Of a stretch of DNA of 15,198 bases, positions 7,217-15,198 are shown in pieces. The stretch covers positions 1 through 15,198 of the forward strand of contig JADJTO010000029.1 of the NCBI GenBank assembly GCA_016711105.1, given 5' to 3'. The stretch is from Micropruina sp. GTDB lineage: Bacteria; Actinomycetota; Actinomycetes; Propionibacteriales; Propionibacteriaceae. The position numbers were made by a program, and so were the translations under genes. The first letter of the stretch is position 1; the number at the start of each line of letters is the position of its first letter. A model generated the notes under the pieces. It ran no database searches. It worked only from the letters and a program-made list of their open reading frames with translations, and was not told the origin of the DNA.

Positions 7217-7567
7217 ATGCCGATGCCCAAGCACAGTGATGAGGCGAAGAGTTACTTCCGTTCGCTTGTCCCCGGCCTGGCCGGGGTCGAGGTGCGACCG
7301 ATGTTCGGTTCGGTGGCCGCCTTCGTCAACGGCAACATGTTCGCCGGACTGTTCGGCGAGAACGTCGGCGTCAAGCTGGATGCGGCAGGCCTTGCCGAAC
7401 TCGCTGCACTGCCGGGGAGCGGGACGTTCGGCCCGCCGGAGCGGCCGATGGGCGGCTACCTCTCGCTTCCCGAAGGGCTACCCGATCCGCAAAAGACCCT
7501 GTGGCTGGTTCGCGCCCACGGCGTCGTCGCGGCCCTGCCACCGAAGGAGACGAAAGCCCGCCGCTGA
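7217..7567 (+). CDS. TfoX N-terminal domain protein
   Basis: A 116-residue protein with the TfoX/Sxy N-terminal fold alone: RPMFGSVAAFVNGNMFAGLFGENVGVKL (about residues 27-54) shows the RxMFGxxxxFxxGxMFA signature, and YLSLPEGL plus a C-terminal helix complete the domain. In gamma-proteobacteria TfoX promotes competence gene expression, but these single-domain actinobacterial proteins have no settled role. GAAAGG at 7202-7207 precedes the ATG by 9 bp; a second ATG two codons later is also possible. It is divergent from the EamA gene over 209 bp that contain a small CGTCT-GT-AGACG inverted repeat at 7181-7192. Basic tail KETKARR. Family assignment confident, function unknown. Confidence 0.8.
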   Translation: MPMPKHSDEAKSYFRSLVPGLAGVEVRPMFGSVAAFVNGNMFAGLFGENVGVKLDAAGLAELAALPGSGTFGPPERPMGGYLSLPEGLPDPQKTLWLVRAHGVVAALPPKETKARR

Positions 7568-7596
7568 CGCCACTCCAGGTTGGGATTCCCTGATGG

Positions 7597-7625
7597 TTGC
7601 GTGACCATTCTCTCGCTGCTAGTCT
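7597..7625 (+). promoter_or_regulatory. promoter of the beta-glucoside operon
   Basis: TTGCGT (7597-7602) and TAGTCT (7620-7625) are 17 bp apart, fitting a primary-sigma promoter. It lies just upstream of the antitermination leader, with transcription expected to start near 7632. Confidence 0.55.
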
Positions 7626-7632
7626 CTCAAGT

Positions 7633-7646
7633 GGGCCAAGTGGCCC
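7633..7646. promoter_or_regulatory. GGGCCA-AG-TGGCCC palindrome at the predicted transcription start
   Basis: Perfect 6-bp arms with a 2-bp centre lie immediately after the predicted start site of the bgl operon. It may be an operator adding repressor control to the antitermination switch, or a 5' RNA hairpin. No bound protein can be named from this sequence. Confidence 0.4.
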
Positions 7647-7649
7647 CCA

Positions 7650-7678
7650 GGGTTGTTACTTGGCAACAAGGCAAGACC
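7650..7678 (+). promoter_or_regulatory. RNA antiterminator target (RAT) of BglG/LicT type
   Basis: The 29-nt element starts GGGTTGTTACT and ends AGGCAAGACC, matching the BglG/LicT RAT layout GGATTGTTACT...GGCAAAACC. Its last five bases (7674-7678) are also the first five of the terminator stem downstream, so binding of the antiterminator would prevent terminator folding. The cognate protein is encoded at the end of the same operon. Confidence 0.85.
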
Positions 7679-7724
7679 TGAGCAGATCGTGCGTTTATCG
7701 CAGGTTCGGCTCGGGTCTTTTTTT
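7674..7724 (+). terminator. intrinsic terminator in the bgl leader
   Basis: AGACCTGAGC (7674-7683) pairs with GCTCGGGTCT (7709-7718) over ten base pairs including one G-U, followed by seven T residues (7718-7724). It lies between the promoter and the first gene and overlaps the RAT, giving a conditional stop relieved by the active antiterminator. Confidence 0.88.
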
Positions 7725-7759
7725 ATTGCCCAAACCCGAACAGGATCAAGGAGGAATCC

Positions 7760-9603
7760 GTGCCATCCGTTGACTACCGGACACTTGCCGGTGACATTCT
7801 AACCAAAGTCGGGGGAGAGGCGAATGTCGCTTCGCTCACGCATTGCGCGACCCGCCTGCGCTTCAAGTTGACCGACGTTACTAAGGCCGATAAGGCCGGT
7901 ATCGAGCGGCTCCCCGGTGTCATTACCGTGATGGAGGCCGGCGGCCAGCTCCACGTCGTCATCGGCAACAACGTCCCCATCGTCTACGCCGAGATCGGTC
8001 AGATTTCCAAGCTGACCGGTGATAACGCCGAGGCCGCCCCCGAGACCGGTAGCCTGCTCAACCGGTTCATCAGCCTGGTCTCTTCGCTGTTCACCCCGAT
8101 GCTCTGGCCGCTCGCCGGCGCCGGCCTGCTGAAGGCGTTCCTGGCGATGTTCGTCCAGTTCGGTTGGCTCGATGCCACCTCGCAGGGCTACACCATTCTT
8201 TTCGCCGCCTCGGACGCGCTGTTCAACTTCCTGCCGATCCTTCTTGCGGTGACCGCGGCCAAGCGCTTCAAGACCAACCAGTTCACGTCCATGGCGATCG
8301 CCGGAGCCTTGGTTTACCCGAGCATCGTCGCTCTCAACGACGGCAATCCGGTCAGCTTCTTCGGCATCCCCGTGGTCATGGTGAGCTACGTCTCCTCCGT
8401 GTTGCCGATCTTGGTCGGCGTCTGGCTGCAGAGCTACCTGGAGAAGTTCCTGGCCCGCGTGATTCCATCAGCTTTCCGCAACTTCATGGTGCCGCTGCTG
8501 ACCATGCTGATCATGGTCCCGCTGATTCTGCTCAGCGTCGGCCCGCTCACCAGCTTCGCCGGCAAGGCCGTCAGCTCCGGCGTCGGCATGCTGTGGAACC
8601 TGAGCCCGTTCGTCGGTGGTCTGATCATGGGTGGCCTGTGGCAGGTCTTCGTCCTCTTCGGGCTGCACTGGGGCTTCGTGCCCGTCATCATCAACGACAT
8701 CGCCACCCAGGGCCATTCGATCCTGACCGGCCCGCTCCCGGCGGCCGTCCTGGCCCAGGCCGCGGCCACCCTCGGTGTCATGATCCGCACCCGGAACAAG
8801 GCCCTCAAAGAGGTCAGCGGTCCGGCCGCGTTGTCCGGCTTCCTGGCCGGCATCACCGAACCGGCGATCTACGGTGTGACCCTGCCGTTGAAGAAGCCGT
8901 TCTACTACGCCCTCGCCGGTGGCGCTGTCGGCGGCGCGATCGCGGCCTCCGGTGGTTCGGCCGCCACGGGCTTCGTGTTCCCTCGCTTCTGGCCCTGCCC
9001 GCCTTCATGCAGGTCGGCAACTTCACCCTGCAGGTGATCGGCATCGCTGTGGCCGTCGGGATGGCCCTGGGCCTGACCTTGATCCTGGGCTTCGAGGACA
9101 AGAAAGAGGTCGTTGAGGAACCCGCCACCATCATCGTTCCCGGTGTCGGCGCCCCCGAGGTTGGTTCCCCGGTGGCTGGCGAACTGGTCGCTCTGACCGC
9201 GGTCAACGACAAGGTTTTCGCCTCCGAAGCACTCGGTAAGGGCGTCGGTATCGTCCCCAGCAACGGCAAGTTCTACGCCCCGGTCTCCGGTGAGCTCGTC
9301 ACCGCCTTCCCCACCGGCCACGCCTACGGGATCAAGTCCGACGACGGTGTGGAGTTGCTGATTCACATCGGCATCGACACCGTCCAACTCCAGGGCAAGG
9401 GCTTCACCGCCGCTGTCAAGCAGGGGGATCGGGTTGAGGTCGGAGACCTGCTGTGCACGGTGGACCTAGATGCGATCAAGTCCGCGGGTTACGATCCGAC
9501 CACCATCATGGTGGTCACCAACACGGCGTCGTTCGCGCAGGTTCTCGGCGCCGAAGGTCACCATGTGGGCCATGGCGAGACCGCCATCGTGATCGAGGGC
9601 TGA
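7760..9603 (+). CDS. bglF: PTS beta-glucoside-specific permease EIIBCA (one frameshift)
   Basis: This membrane permease imports and phosphorylates beta-glucosides (cellobiose, salicin, arbutin type) using phosphate from HPr. Domain order is EIIB (residues 1-90, phospho-cysteine C29 in THCATRLRF), EIIC (about 100-415, many membrane segments, GITEPAIYGVTLP loop) and EIIA (about 470-614, with H521 in TGHAYGI and phospho-histidine H536 in LLIHIGIDTV; the 15-residue spacing matches EIIA-Glc). The frame breaks once at 8980-8982, where a C-run is one base short; restoring it gives VFPSLLALPAFMQ and a 614-residue protein of normal length. GTG start with AAGGAGG 5 bp upstream. First gene behind the RAT/terminator and 12 bp before the GH1 gene. 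Confidence 0.92.
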
Positions 9604-9615
9604 AAGGTACAACCA

Positions 9616-11022
9616 GTGAAGTATCGCCAACTCAAGCCCTTCCCGGAGGCTTTCCTCTGGAGTGGTTCCACGTCCGCCTATCAGGTCGAGGGCGCGTGGG
9701 ACGAAGATGGCAAGGGTCCGTCGGTGATTGATGCCCGCGGGGAATACCCCGCGGGCACCACCGACTTCAAAGTGGCCAGTGACCACTACCATCGGTTCGC
9801 CGAGGACGTGGCGCTGTTCAAGGAACTCGGACTCAAGGCTTATCGGTTCTCCATCGCGTGGACGCGGATCATCCCTGATGGTGATGGTGAGGTGAATCCG
9901 GCCGGCGTGGCGTTCTATCACCGCCCCATTGACGCGCTGATCGATGCAGGCATCGAGCCGATCGTCACGATGTATCACTTCGACCTGCCTGAGGCGCTGG
10001 ATGCCAAGGGCGGTTGGACCAGTCGGGACACCGTCGATGCGTTCGCTCGGTTCTCCGAAGTCTTGTTCGCTGAATATGGCAGCAAGATCACGTACTGGCT
10101 GACGATCAACGAGCAGAACATGATGATTCTGTATGGCGAGGCCATCGGCACGGTGAAACCCGGCATGCCGAAGTCCGCGGTCTATCAGGCCAATCACCAC
10201 ATGATGCTGGCCCAGGCAAAGGCCAACATTCTCTGCCACCAGATGGTGCCCGGTGCGAAGATCGGCCCGGCCCCGAATATCTCGGTCTGCTACCCGGCCA
10301 CCAGTCACCCCGAGGACGTGCTGGCAGCGGATGACTTCAACGCCATCCGCAACTGGCTGTATCTCGACATGGCCGTTCACGGGCGTTACAACAATGTCGC
10401 CTGGGCCTACCTGGAGGAGCTGGGAGCGGCGCCCTCGATAGCCGAGGGCGACCTGGAGATCCTCACCAACGCCAAGCCGGACTTCATCGCGTTCAACTAC
10501 TACACCTCGGCGACAGTCGGCCGTGCGAGCGGGGAGTCCTCGGACGCCGCGAGCGTTGGCGACCAGCAGATCGTCGTGGGCGAAGCCGGCGTTTACGCCG
10601 GGGCTGTCAACCCCTACTTGGGGAAGACGGAGTTCGGTTGGGAGGTCGATCCGATCGGCTTCCGGACGACCTTCCGGGCCATCTGGGATCGTTACCAACT
10701 GCCGCTGCTGGTGACCGAGAACGGGCTGGGCGCCTTCGAGAAGCTCGAAGACGGCAAGGTTCATGACAGCTACCGGATCGACTACCTGCGCGATCACATC
10801 GAGCAGATCCAGTGGGCGATCAGCGACGGGGTCGAGGTGCTCGGCTATTCCCCGTGGTCGGCGATCGATCTGGTCTCGACCCATCAGGGTTCGGCCAAGC
10901 GGTACGGCTTCATCTACGTCGATCGCGAAGAGTTCGATCTCAAAGAGCTGACCCGCTACCGCAAGGACAGCTTCGCTTGGTATCAGAAGGTCATCAGCAC
11001 CAACGGTGCCGATCTCTCCTGA
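9616..11022 (+). CDS. bglA: GH1 6-phospho-beta-glucosidase
   Basis: This 468-residue cytoplasmic enzyme hydrolyses the phosphorylated beta-glucosides delivered by the adjacent PTS permease to glucose 6-phosphate and an aglycone or glucose. GH1 landmarks are SGSTSAYQVEGAW near the N-terminus, the acid/base E166 in TINEQN (usual TxNEP, here E-Q) and the nucleophile E368 in VTENG. The S421...K428-x-Y430 spacing reproduces the Ser/Lys/Tyr phosphate-binding loop of 6-phospho-beta-glucosidases, so a phosphorylated substrate is favoured over free cellobiose. The GTG start has GAAAGG 8 bp upstream. The reading frame is intact. Regulation should follow the operon RAT. Confidence 0.93.
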   Translation: MKYRQLKPFPEAFLWSGSTSAYQVEGAWDEDGKGPSVIDARGEYPAGTTDFKVASDHYHRFAEDVALFKELGLKAYRFSIAWTRIIPDGDGEVNPAGVAFYHRPIDALIDAGIEPIVTMYHFDLPEALDAKGGWTSRDTVDAFARFSEVLFAEYGSKITYWLTINEQNMMILYGEAIGTVKPGMPKSAVYQANHHMMLAQAKANILCHQMVPGAKIGPAPNISVCYPATSHPEDVLAADDFNAIRNWLYLDMAVHGRYNNVAWAYLEELGAAPSIAEGDLEILTNAKPDFIAFNYYTSATVGRASGESSDAASVGDQQIVVGEAGVYAGAVNPYLGKTEFGWEVDPIGFRTTFRAIWDRYQLPLLVTENGLGAFEKLEDGKVHDSYRIDYLRDHIEQIQWAISDGVEVLGYSPWSAIDLVSTHQGSAKRYGFIYVDREEFDLKELTRYRKDSFAWYQKVISTNGADLS

Positions 11023-11031
11023 ACCACTTAG

Positions 11032-11065
11032 GGTGGGCCGGTGAGCGCGAGTTCGCCGGCCCACC
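11032..11065. other. stem-loop between bglA and bglG
   Basis: GGTGGGCCGG (11032-11041) and CCGGCCCACC (11056-11065) form a perfect 10-bp stem with a 14-nt loop. There is no T-run after it, so it is not a standard terminator. It may reduce expression of the regulator relative to the permease and hydrolase or protect the upstream mRNA end. Confidence 0.6.
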
Positions 11066-11092
11066 ACCATGCCAATGAAGGGGGGTGCTGGC

Positions 11093-11964
11093 ATGCACGT
11101 CGTGAAGGTCTTCAACAACAACGTCGTTCTGGCCCGCGACCACTCGGGCGGAGAGGTGGTGCTGACCGGCCGCGGATTGGGCTTCGGAGCGATGCCCGGT
11201 GAAGCGGTGACCATGGAGCGCGTGCAGCGCACGTTCGTTCCCGACGCCCATCAGGCGGCCGAGCAGTTGGCCGCGTTCCTGGTCGAGTTGCCGCCAGAGG
11301 CGATCGCGGTGGCCGAAGAGATCCTCGTCCTGGCCCGGGAGCGGTTGGGCTTCGCGCTCACTCAGGGGATGATCATCCCCCTGGCCGACCACTTGAGCTT
11401 CGCGGCCAAGCGGATGCGTCAGGGCCTGGTGATGGAGTACCCGCTGGGGGCGGAAGTGGCCCACCTCTACCCCGACGAGTTGGCTGTCGCTCGGGAAGGA
11501 ATTGAGCTGGCCTCGACTCGCTTCGGCATCGAACTGCCCCGTGATGAGGCCGTGCCCCTGGCACTGCACTTCGTCAACGCGCAGTTCGCCACCGACGACC
11601 TCTCCCGCACCTTCCAGATGACCGAGCTGTTTCGTCAGATCTTCCTCGTCCTGGAATCGGCCTACGGGCACGGCTTCGATCGGAACACGATCAACGCGGC
11701 CAGGTTCGTCACCCATCTGCGCTACTTCTTCGTCCGCGCCTCCAGCGGCAAACAGTTGTGGAGGATCAGTCGGTCTTCGGGTCGGCGATCCGGACGGCCT
11801 TCCCGGAGGCGCATCGCTGTGCCGAACGGCTGCGGGCTGTCCTGGAGCTCCGGCTGGGTACTCGGGTCACCGAGGACGAGGTGACCTACCTGACCCTGCA
11901 CGTGGCGAGGTTGGCCAGCGAGCTGACCCCCGAGGGAGGCGTCCCGCCCGATACGGCACAATAG
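11093..11964 (+). CDS. bglG: BglG/LicT-family transcriptional antiterminator (one frameshift)
   Basis: This RNA-binding antiterminator, controlled by PTS phosphorylation, should bind the RAT at 7650-7678. Residues 1-55 are the co-antiterminator RNA-binding domain (MHVVKVFNNNVVLARD). Two PRD domains follow with histidines H100 (ADHLSF), H159 (ALHFVNAQ), H208 (VTHLRYFF) and H270 (LTLHVARL), matching the four regulatory histidines of LicT at 100, 159, 207 and 269. I chose the ATG at 11093, 7 bp after AAGGGGGG, because it opens the canonical domain; an ATG at 11069 is too early. One base is missing near 11757. With it restored the protein is 290 residues. Autoregulation as the last gene of its operon is expected. 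Confidence 0.92.
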
Positions 11965-11996
11965 CGAGGGCTATTCCCAGTTCGAGAGGAACCATC

Positions 11997-13984
11997 GTGT
12001 CCGTCCCCATTTCCGTGGTGCGCCCCGAAACGCATGAGTCCCGGGAGGTTGAGGCGGGCACCACCGGTCTTGACCTCTTCGGCGCCGAGCGCACGGTGGT
12101 CGCGATGCGGATCGGTGGCGAGGTGCTCGACCTGAGCCGTCTGGTCAACTCCGGCGATGAGATCGAGCCGGTGCTGATCACCAGCCCCGAGGGCCTGGCC
12201 ATCTTGCGTCACTCCTGCGCGCACGTCACGGCGCAGGCGGTGCAGAACCTGTTCGCCAGAGCCAAGCTCGGTATCGGGCCGCCGATCACCGACGGCTTTT
12301 ACTACGATTTCCAGACCGAGCCGCTGTCGCCTGAGGACCTGAAGAGCATCGAACTGCCATGCAGCAGATCATCCGGGAACGTCAGCGGTTCGTCCGGCGC
12401 GTGGTCAGCGACGATGAAGCCCGGGCGGAGTTGGCGGCTGAACCTTCAAGCTGGAACTGATCGGCCTCAAGTCGAACGCCTCGGCGGACGACGGCTCCTC
12501 GGTCGAGGTCGGTGCCGGCGACCTGACCATCTACGACAACGTCCGGCGCGACGGGGCAGTGGCCTGGAAAGACCTGTGCCGAGGCCCGCATCTCCCGCAC
12601 ACCGGGTACATCGATGCCGTGTCGTTGACCAAGAGTTCAGCGGCCTATTGGCGCGGCGACCAACGCAATGCCTCGCTGCAGCGCGTGTACGGCACCGCCT
12701 GGGCCACCCGGGACGATCTGAAGGCCTATCAGGCCCGTCTGGTTGAGGCTGCCCGACGCGACCACCGCAAGCTGGGCGCCGAACTCGACCTCTATTCGTT
12801 CCCCGAGGAGATCGGCCCGGGTCTGCCGGTGTTCCACCCCAAGGGTGGGGTGATCAAGCGGGAGATGGAGGACTACGTCCGCCGTCGGCACATCGAGGAG
12901 GGCTTCGACTACGTCGGCACCCCGCACATCGCCAAGGAAGGGTTGTTCCACACTCGGGGCACCTGCCGTACTACGCCGACGGCATGTTCCCGCCGCTGGA
13001 CGACGACGGCACGAAGTATTACCTCAAGGCGATGAACTGCCCGATGCACAACCTGATCTTCCGCTCCCGCGGGCGCTCCTACCGGGAACTGCCGTTGCGC
13101 TTCTTCGAGTTCGGCACGGTCTACCGCGACGAGAAGTCCGGGGTGGTGCAGGGGCTGACCCGCGTCCGATCGATCACCCAGGACGACTCGCTCCTACGTC
13201 ACCGCTGAGCAGGCCGCCGATGAGATCCGGCATCTGCTGAAGTTCGTGCTCGGCCTGCTGCGTGACTTCGGCCTCGACGACTACTACCTGGAACTCTCCA
13301 CCAAGGACGGCGACGGCAAGAACGCCGGCAAGTTCATCGGTTCGGACGAGCAGTGGGCGGTGGCCACGCGCATCCTGGAAGAGGTTGCGGCCGACTCCAA
13401 CCTCGACGTTGTCCCCGATCCGGGAGGCGCGGCCTTTACGGGCCGAAGATCTCGGTCCAGGCCAAGGACGCGATCGGACGCACCTGGCAGATGTCGACCA
13501 TCCAGTGACTTCAACCAACCCGCCCGCTTCGGCCTGCAGTACACCGCCTCCGACGGCTCAGCATCAACAGCCGGTGATGATTCACTCGGCGAAGTTCGGC
13601 TCGATCGAGCGGTTCTTGGGGTGCTGGTCGAGCACTATGCGGGCGCCTTCCCGGCCTGGCTGGCTCCGGTGCAGGTGACCGGGATTCCAGTCGCTGAGGA
13701 GTTCAACGACTATCTCGACGGCGTTCTCACCCGGCTCCGCGCCCAGGGCGTCCGGGTTGAGTTGGACGACCCGACGACCGCTTCGGTAAGAAGATCCGCA
13801 ACGCCACCCAACAGAAGGCGCCGTTCATTTTGATCGCGGGCGGCGGCGACGCCGAAGCCAACGCCGTGTCGTTCCGCTTCCGGGACGGAAGTCACGCAAC
13901 GGAGTGCCGATCGAGGATGCGATCAGCCTGATCGTCGACCACATCGCCAGCCGCACCAACACCAACCCCACTGCGGAGCAGTGA
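11997..13984 (+). CDS. thrS: threonyl-tRNA synthetase (about ten frameshifts in this sequence)
   Basis: ThrRS charges tRNA-Thr. Pieces in alternating frames join into a full enzyme of about 665 residues: TGS domain (1-65), editing domain with HSCAH and GPPITDGFYYDF, the catalytic core with MNCPMHN (zinc-ligand cysteine), YRDEKSGVVQGLTRVRSITQDD (motif 2) and WQMSTIQ, and the anticodon-binding domain (FPAWLAPVQVTG to the end). Breaks are near 12356, 12443, 12954, 13190, 13436, 13505, 13560, 13620, 13772 and 13894, mostly one base missing in a short homopolymer. Since all blocks are conserved and the gene is normally essential, these are probably data errors. GTG start with GAGAGGA upstream. The stop is 2 bp before the HIT gene, as in mycobacterial thrS-HIT pairs. 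Confidence 0.9.
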
Positions 13985-13986
13985 CC

Positions 13987-14553
13987 ATGAGCGGGGATGC
14001 CGATCAGGTCCGGCTGGAGTTCCACGGTGACCTGGTCGGCATCCCCGACGCCCTGCAGCGCCTGTGGACGCCGCATCGGATGGTGTACTGCGGGGGAGAA
14101 CAAGCCGACGGATGCCTCGGCCGGACAATGTCCGTTCTGTAGGGCACCCGCCCGGAGCGACTCGGACGGCCTGATCGTTCACCGCGGCGAGTCGGCCTAC
14201 GTGGTGCTGAACCTCTACCCGCACTCACCGGGGCATCTGCTGGTCTGCCCGTACCGGCACGTCTCCGACTACACCGACGCCACCGACGCCGAAACCGCCG
14301 AGATCTCCACGCTGACCCAGCAGGCGATGACAGTGATGCGCGAGGTATCCCGGCCGCACGGGTTCAACCTGGGGATCAACCAGGGCGAGGTGGCCGGCGC
14401 GGGCATCGCGGCTCACCTGCACCAGCATGTCGTGCCCTCGGTGGTTGGGCGACATGAACTTCCTGCCCGTCGTCGCCCAAACCAGGGCCCTGCCGCAGCT
14501 GCTGTCCCAGACCCGCGACCTACTCGCCGAGGCCCGGTCTCGGCCTCGACTAG
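13987..14553 (+). CDS. HIT-family protein, Ap4A phosphorylase-like (frameshifted)
   Basis: About 185 residues. It starts MSGDADQVRLEFHGDL and runs to LWTPHRMVY, then continues in a second frame with CPFCRAP (metal-binding cysteines), LNLYPHSPGHLLVCPYRHV and the HIT triad HLHQHVV, and in a third with PRWLGDMNFLPVV. Breaks are near 14089 (two bases missing) and 14436 (one extra C). The same layout with a Cys pair and HLHQHVVPRW occurs in the mycobacterial protein next to thrS, which is an Ap4A phosphorylase. ThrRS and other synthetases can make Ap4A, so degradation of it is the likely role. The end is uncertain: the current frame runs to 14711 across the opposing gene, while one more shift near 14530 would stop at the TAG 14551-14553. 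Confidence 0.8.
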
Positions 14554-14579
14554 CCGGAAGCCGAAACCTGGCCGCCCGG

Positions 14580-15198
14580 TCAGCAGGACGCGCCTTTGGG
14601 GAGTTCTCGGCAGTCTTGCCCGGATCGCGCTCCACGACATCACCCAACACCGCGTCGATGCGTGCGCACCAGCTCGTCCGGGATGCTGACCCCAGCCGCG
14701 ACCACGCTTGATCTGTGCCGGACGGGTGGCGCCACGATCGCGGCCGCAACGTTGGGGTTCTGCAGCACCCAGGCCACGGCGAACCGACCCATGCTGAGCC
14801 CGAGTTCGTCGGCGATCGGCCGCAGCCCCTGGACCGCGGTGAGCAGATGATCCCGCATCCAGCGCTGGATCAAGTCGGAGCCAACCCTTGCGGTCGGTCG
14901 CACGAGAGCCTGGGACAGGCTGGCCCGGCTTGTACTTGCCGCACAGGATGCCCTGAGCCATCGGGGACCACACGATCTGGCTTGATCCCCAGAACTCGGA
15001 CGTCGGCACAACCTCGCCTCGATCACGCGGTGCAGCATCGAGTACTGGGGTTGGGAGGAGATCAGCTGACACCCATTCCGGTGGCCAGACGGTGTCCTTC
15101 GGCAACTGATCGGCGGTCCACTCCGAGATGCCGATGTAGAGCGCCTTGCCGGACCGGACGACGTCGGCGAACGCCAGCATGGTCTCCCACAGTGGCGT
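14580..15198 (-). CDS. aldo/keto reductase, partial and frameshifted
   Basis: The gene enters from beyond the right edge (first readable residues TPLWETMLAFADVV) and ends near 14580. It resembles the YghZ / Kv-beta-type branch of NADPH-dependent aldo/keto reductases: VRSGKALYIGISEW, a YSMLHRVIE piece, QIVWSPMAQGILCGKYKPGQP, ADELGLSMGRFAVAWVLQNPNVAAAIV-type helix, then GATRPAQI (cofactor phosphate/adenine loop) and IDAVLGDVVERDP. These segments lie in three minus-strand frames with about six breaks in 600 bp. The catalytic Tyr/His part is outside the window. The C-terminal stop at TGA 14582-14580 assumes one more missing base after NSPKARP; it would leave 26 bp to the convergent HIT gene. Physiological substrate unknown. 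Confidence 0.75.

Noticed and set aside
8434..8856. Minus-strand frames within bglF (8434-8856, 8853-9269, 8905-9387)
   Set aside because: They are shadows of the EIIC and EIIA coding sequence, without start signals or domain features.
9466..11232. 588-codon open frame on the minus strand opposite bglA
   Set aside because: It mirrors the well-supported GH1 gene and arises from GC-rich codon use; its product shows no family motifs.

Overview
The window is high-GC DNA (strong G/C preference at third codon positions, frequent GTG starts, TTGNNN-N17-TANNNT promoters) and looks like an actinobacterium, possibly a Propionibacteriales relative. The evidence is a bglF-bglA-bglG type PTS operon, a thrS gene followed directly by a HIT-family Ap4A phosphorylase-like gene, and an NrtR-type Nudix regulator. 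No rRNA, tRNA, CRISPR array or insertion sequence was seen.

Layout. Positions 1-562 hold only remnants: a fragment resembling the C-terminus of a minimal nucleotidyltransferase (minus strand) and one doubtful small ORF. Positions 563-2063 (minus) encode a membrane-anchored GH16 beta-glucanase with an extra N-terminal beta-sandwich. Positions 2197-6026 (plus) carry a compact four-gene module: an NrtR-like Nudix/winged-helix regulator, a J-domain plus degenerate-kinase protein, a vWA-domain protein, and a divergent adenylosuccinate synthetase (PurA) paralog. A perfect palindrome overlaps the likely promoter of the vWA gene. This module is the best candidate for an undescribed system. Positions 6063-7007 (minus) encode an EamA/DMT exporter and 7217-7567 (plus) a TfoX N-terminal-domain protein.

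Positions 7597-11964 form a beta-glucoside operon: promoter, a LicT/BglG-type RNA antiterminator target overlapping an intrinsic terminator, the PTS permease EIIBCA, a GH1 6-phospho-beta-glucosidase and the BglG/LicT antiterminator. The secreted GH16 enzyme could supply oligosaccharides to such a system. Positions 11997-13984 are thrS, 13987 to about 14553 a HIT protein, and 14580-15198 (minus, running off the window) an aldo/keto reductase.

Data quality matters here. Many genes, including the normally essential thrS, are broken by one- or two-base gaps, mostly in short homopolymer runs. Restoring them gives continuous family-like proteins. Density rises sharply after about 12.3 kb. I treat these as probable sequencing or consensus errors, not pseudogenes, and annotate each affected gene across its full span.
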